Of a DNA stretch of 64,000 bases, positions 62,774-64,000 are shown piece after piece. The position numbers and the translations under genes are program-made. The notes beneath the pieces are model-generated. The model searched no databases. It was not told the origin of the DNA and was given only the letters and a program-made list of their open reading frames with translations. Origin of the DNA: Duganella aquatilis (lineage in GTDB: Bacteria; Pseudomonadota; Gammaproteobacteria; Burkholderiales; Burkholderiaceae_D); the NCBI RefSeq assembly GCF_009674565.1, contig NZ_WKJL01000013.1:1-64000 (forward strand), given 5' to 3'. Numbering within the stretch: the stretch's first letter is position 1; each line of letters starts with the position of its first letter.

Positions 62774-63318
62774 ATGCAAGCGCGCCAACGATCGCGGTCC
62801 GCCGCATCAACGCTGACGAAGCGCACACGCGCGCCGATGCGCTGGCCGAAGCACTGGCCGACGTCTTGCTCGATTGCGTGGAAGGCGGCGCGTCGGTCAG
62901 CTTCATGCTGCCGCTGCCGCGCGCGAAGGCGCTGGATTTCTGGCGCGGCGTGCTGCAAGGCGCGGCGCGCAAGGAACGCGTGCTGCTGGTGGCTGAAACG
63001 GCAGCAGGCCGCATCATCGGTACCGTCCAGCTGATCACCGCGCAGCCGGACAACCAGCCGCACCGCGCCGACGTCGCCAAGATGCTGGTCCACCGAGACG
63101 CCCGCCGCCGTGGCGTGGCCGCGCAGTTGATGGCTGCCGTCGACCAGGCCGCGCGTGAAGAAGGCAAGACCGTGCTGGTGCTGGACACCGTCACCGGCGG
63201 CGACGCCGAACGCCTGTACCAGCGCGCCGGCTGGCAGATGGTCGGCATGGTGCCGAATTTCGCACTGATGCCGGATGGCGCCTTGTGCGGCACCACTTTC
63301 TTCCACAAGCAGCTTTAA
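62770..63318 (+). CDS. GNAT-family N-acetyltransferase coupled to the XRE-cupin regulator
   Basis: The 182-residue protein has the GNAT acetyl-CoA loop KMLVHRDARRRGVAAQLMAA, preceded by VLLVAETAAGRIIGTVQLIT and followed by LYQRAGWQMVGMVPNFALMP. The ATG at 62770 overlaps the regulator stop (ATGA), so translation is coupled; the frame is open further upstream inside the regulator gene but not used. The pairing implies that the cupin ligand and the acetyltransferase substrate are related. The 3' end shares four bases with the convergent oxidoreductase. Confidence 0.9.
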   Translation: MNASAPTIAVRRINADEAHTRADALAEALADVLLDCVEGGASVSFMLPLPRAKALDFWRGVLQGAARKERVLLVAETAAGRIIGTVQLITAQPDNQPHRADVAKMLVHRDARRRGVAAQLMAAVDQAAREEGKTVLVLDTVTGGDAERLYQRAGWQMVGMVPNFALMPDGALCGTTFFHKQL

Positions 63319-64000
63319 AAGTCGGTCTCGCCCTCGATCACCACCGGATAACCGCTGATCGCGCGCGAGGTCTGCATGCCGGCCATCACCGCCGCCTCCA
63401 CGCATCCCGCGTTGATGCCGGTCTTGATCCAGTCGCCCGTCAGGAACAGGTTGGAGAAGCCCGATTGGTCGGTGCGCAGGCGGTATTTGGTGCTGTCCAC
63501 CACCGACATCACATAGCGCTCGGACGGATCGACATTGGCGCGCCAGTACTGCGAGTCGAACCGCTGCACCCCGGTGGCCCCGCTGCCATCCACCAGCCAC
63601 TGCCACGGGAACGCGCCTGCCGGTCCGGCCGCCGACCACAGGGAGGCGATCTCCTTGCTCAACTGGTGAATCGCGCCCTCCTTCGCCACCTGCGCCATCC
63701 GCTGCGGGAAACCGTGGTCGCTCACCGGCGGATAGCTCTCCACCGGCAGCGCGCTGCAGAAGTAGGACACGTTGCGCGGGTCCAGCGGCGCCGGCCAGTC
63801 CTCGCGCACCAGCAGCTGATCCATCGGCGCCCAGGTGTCGAACGGTTCGGTGAAGCCGCTGAGCACCGGCTGCTGCCCCTGCGGCTGATTGGCCCAGCCC
63901 ATTTGCGCCAGATCCTTGTCCAGCCAGACCTGGTAGGCCTGCGTCGCCACTGTCTGCACCTTCTCGGAGGTGGCCAGCAGCGCCGGGCTTTGCGCCAGCA
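63315..64000 (-). CDS. FAD-dependent oxidoreductase, C-terminal part (cut by window edge)
   Basis: The frame is open to the window end, so the N-terminal FAD-binding part lies outside. The visible 228 residues end with LFLTGDWIKTGINAGCVEAA and VMAGMQTSRAISGYPVVIEG, the C-terminal FAD-contacting motif of the amine oxidase/phytoene dehydrogenase superfamily. Other parts (SYFCSALPVESYPPVSDHG) are not specific. The substrate cannot be decided from this half. Confidence 0.75.
   Translation of the reverse strand, partial: LAQSPALLATSEKVQTVATQAYQVWLDKDLAQMGWANQPQGQQPVLSGFTEPFDTWAPMDQLLVREDWPAPLDPRNVSYFCSALPVESYPPVSDHGFPQRMAQVAKEGAIHQLSKEIASLWSAAGPAGAFPWQWLVDGSGATGVQRFDSQYWRANVDPSERYVMSVVDSTKYRLRTDQSGFSNLFLTGDWIKTGINAGCVEAAVMAGMQTSRAISGYPVVIEGETDF

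Overview
The window is GC-rich and densely coded. Protein style (a recCBD operon, many hybrid kinases and c-di-GMP proteins, a 7TMR-DISM kinase, Sbp next to a Mop-type protein) fits a motile betaproteobacterium, most likely of the Oxalobacteraceae (Duganella/Massilia-like). That assignment is an inference from family resemblance; no rRNA gene is present to test it.

Bases 1-16440 are a flagellar locus: fliK (cut by the window edge), fliL, a sigma-28 gene, motA, motB, flgM, flgN, a separate flagellar glucosaminidase, flgA on the opposite strand, then flgBCDEFGHI, a rod-cap-only flgJ, flgK, flgL and a last gene in the position of lafW. The run fliK-fliL-sigma28-motA-motB matches lafE-F-S-T-U of Flag-2/lateral flagella and is not how a primary betaproteobacterial flagellar regulon is usually laid out. 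I therefore read it as a second, Flag-2-like flagellum with its own sigma/anti-sigma pair and stators. A PAS-GGDEF-EAL protein lies tail to tail with its end.

Bases 16434-27626 are mixed accessory and housekeeping genes: the c-di-GMP protein, an amino-acid ABC permease and binding protein without an ATPase, a small membrane protein, a DUF882/M15 peptidase, a tiny periplasmic TonB_C protein, a catalytically degenerate EAL protein, a class II glutamine amidotransferase, a GNAT acetyltransferase, an AT-rich hicAB island with a likely operator, a sulfate-binding protein, a Mop-type pterin-binding protein with a clear terminator, and a PBP7-type endopeptidase.

Bases 27726-36776 hold recC-recB-recD on the minus strand. 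Bases 36813-50854 are signalling-rich: a CHASE hybrid kinase with HPt; a PHP-type metallohydrolase; a three-gene operon made of a REC-GGDEF-EAL protein, a 1631-residue cytoplasmic poly-HAMP kinase with GAF and three receiver domains, and a CheR-like protein that has lost its SAM-binding motif; then two glutathione transferase genes. The poly-HAMP kinase gene contains six 276-bp tandem repeats.

Bases 50972-64000 hold an M1 aminopeptidase behind a strong sigma-70-type promoter, a YceI lipoprotein, a LysE exporter with its own terminator, a 7TMR-DISM hybrid kinase whose stop codon lies inside an 80-bp near-perfect palindrome, an MFS exporter, an O-methyltransferase, a flavodoxin-fold reductase, a small disordered protein, a self-regulating XRE-cupin/GNAT pair that may be leaderless, and the C-terminal part of an FAD-dependent oxidoreductase. 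I found no tRNA, rRNA, CRISPR array, prophage or transposase gene.
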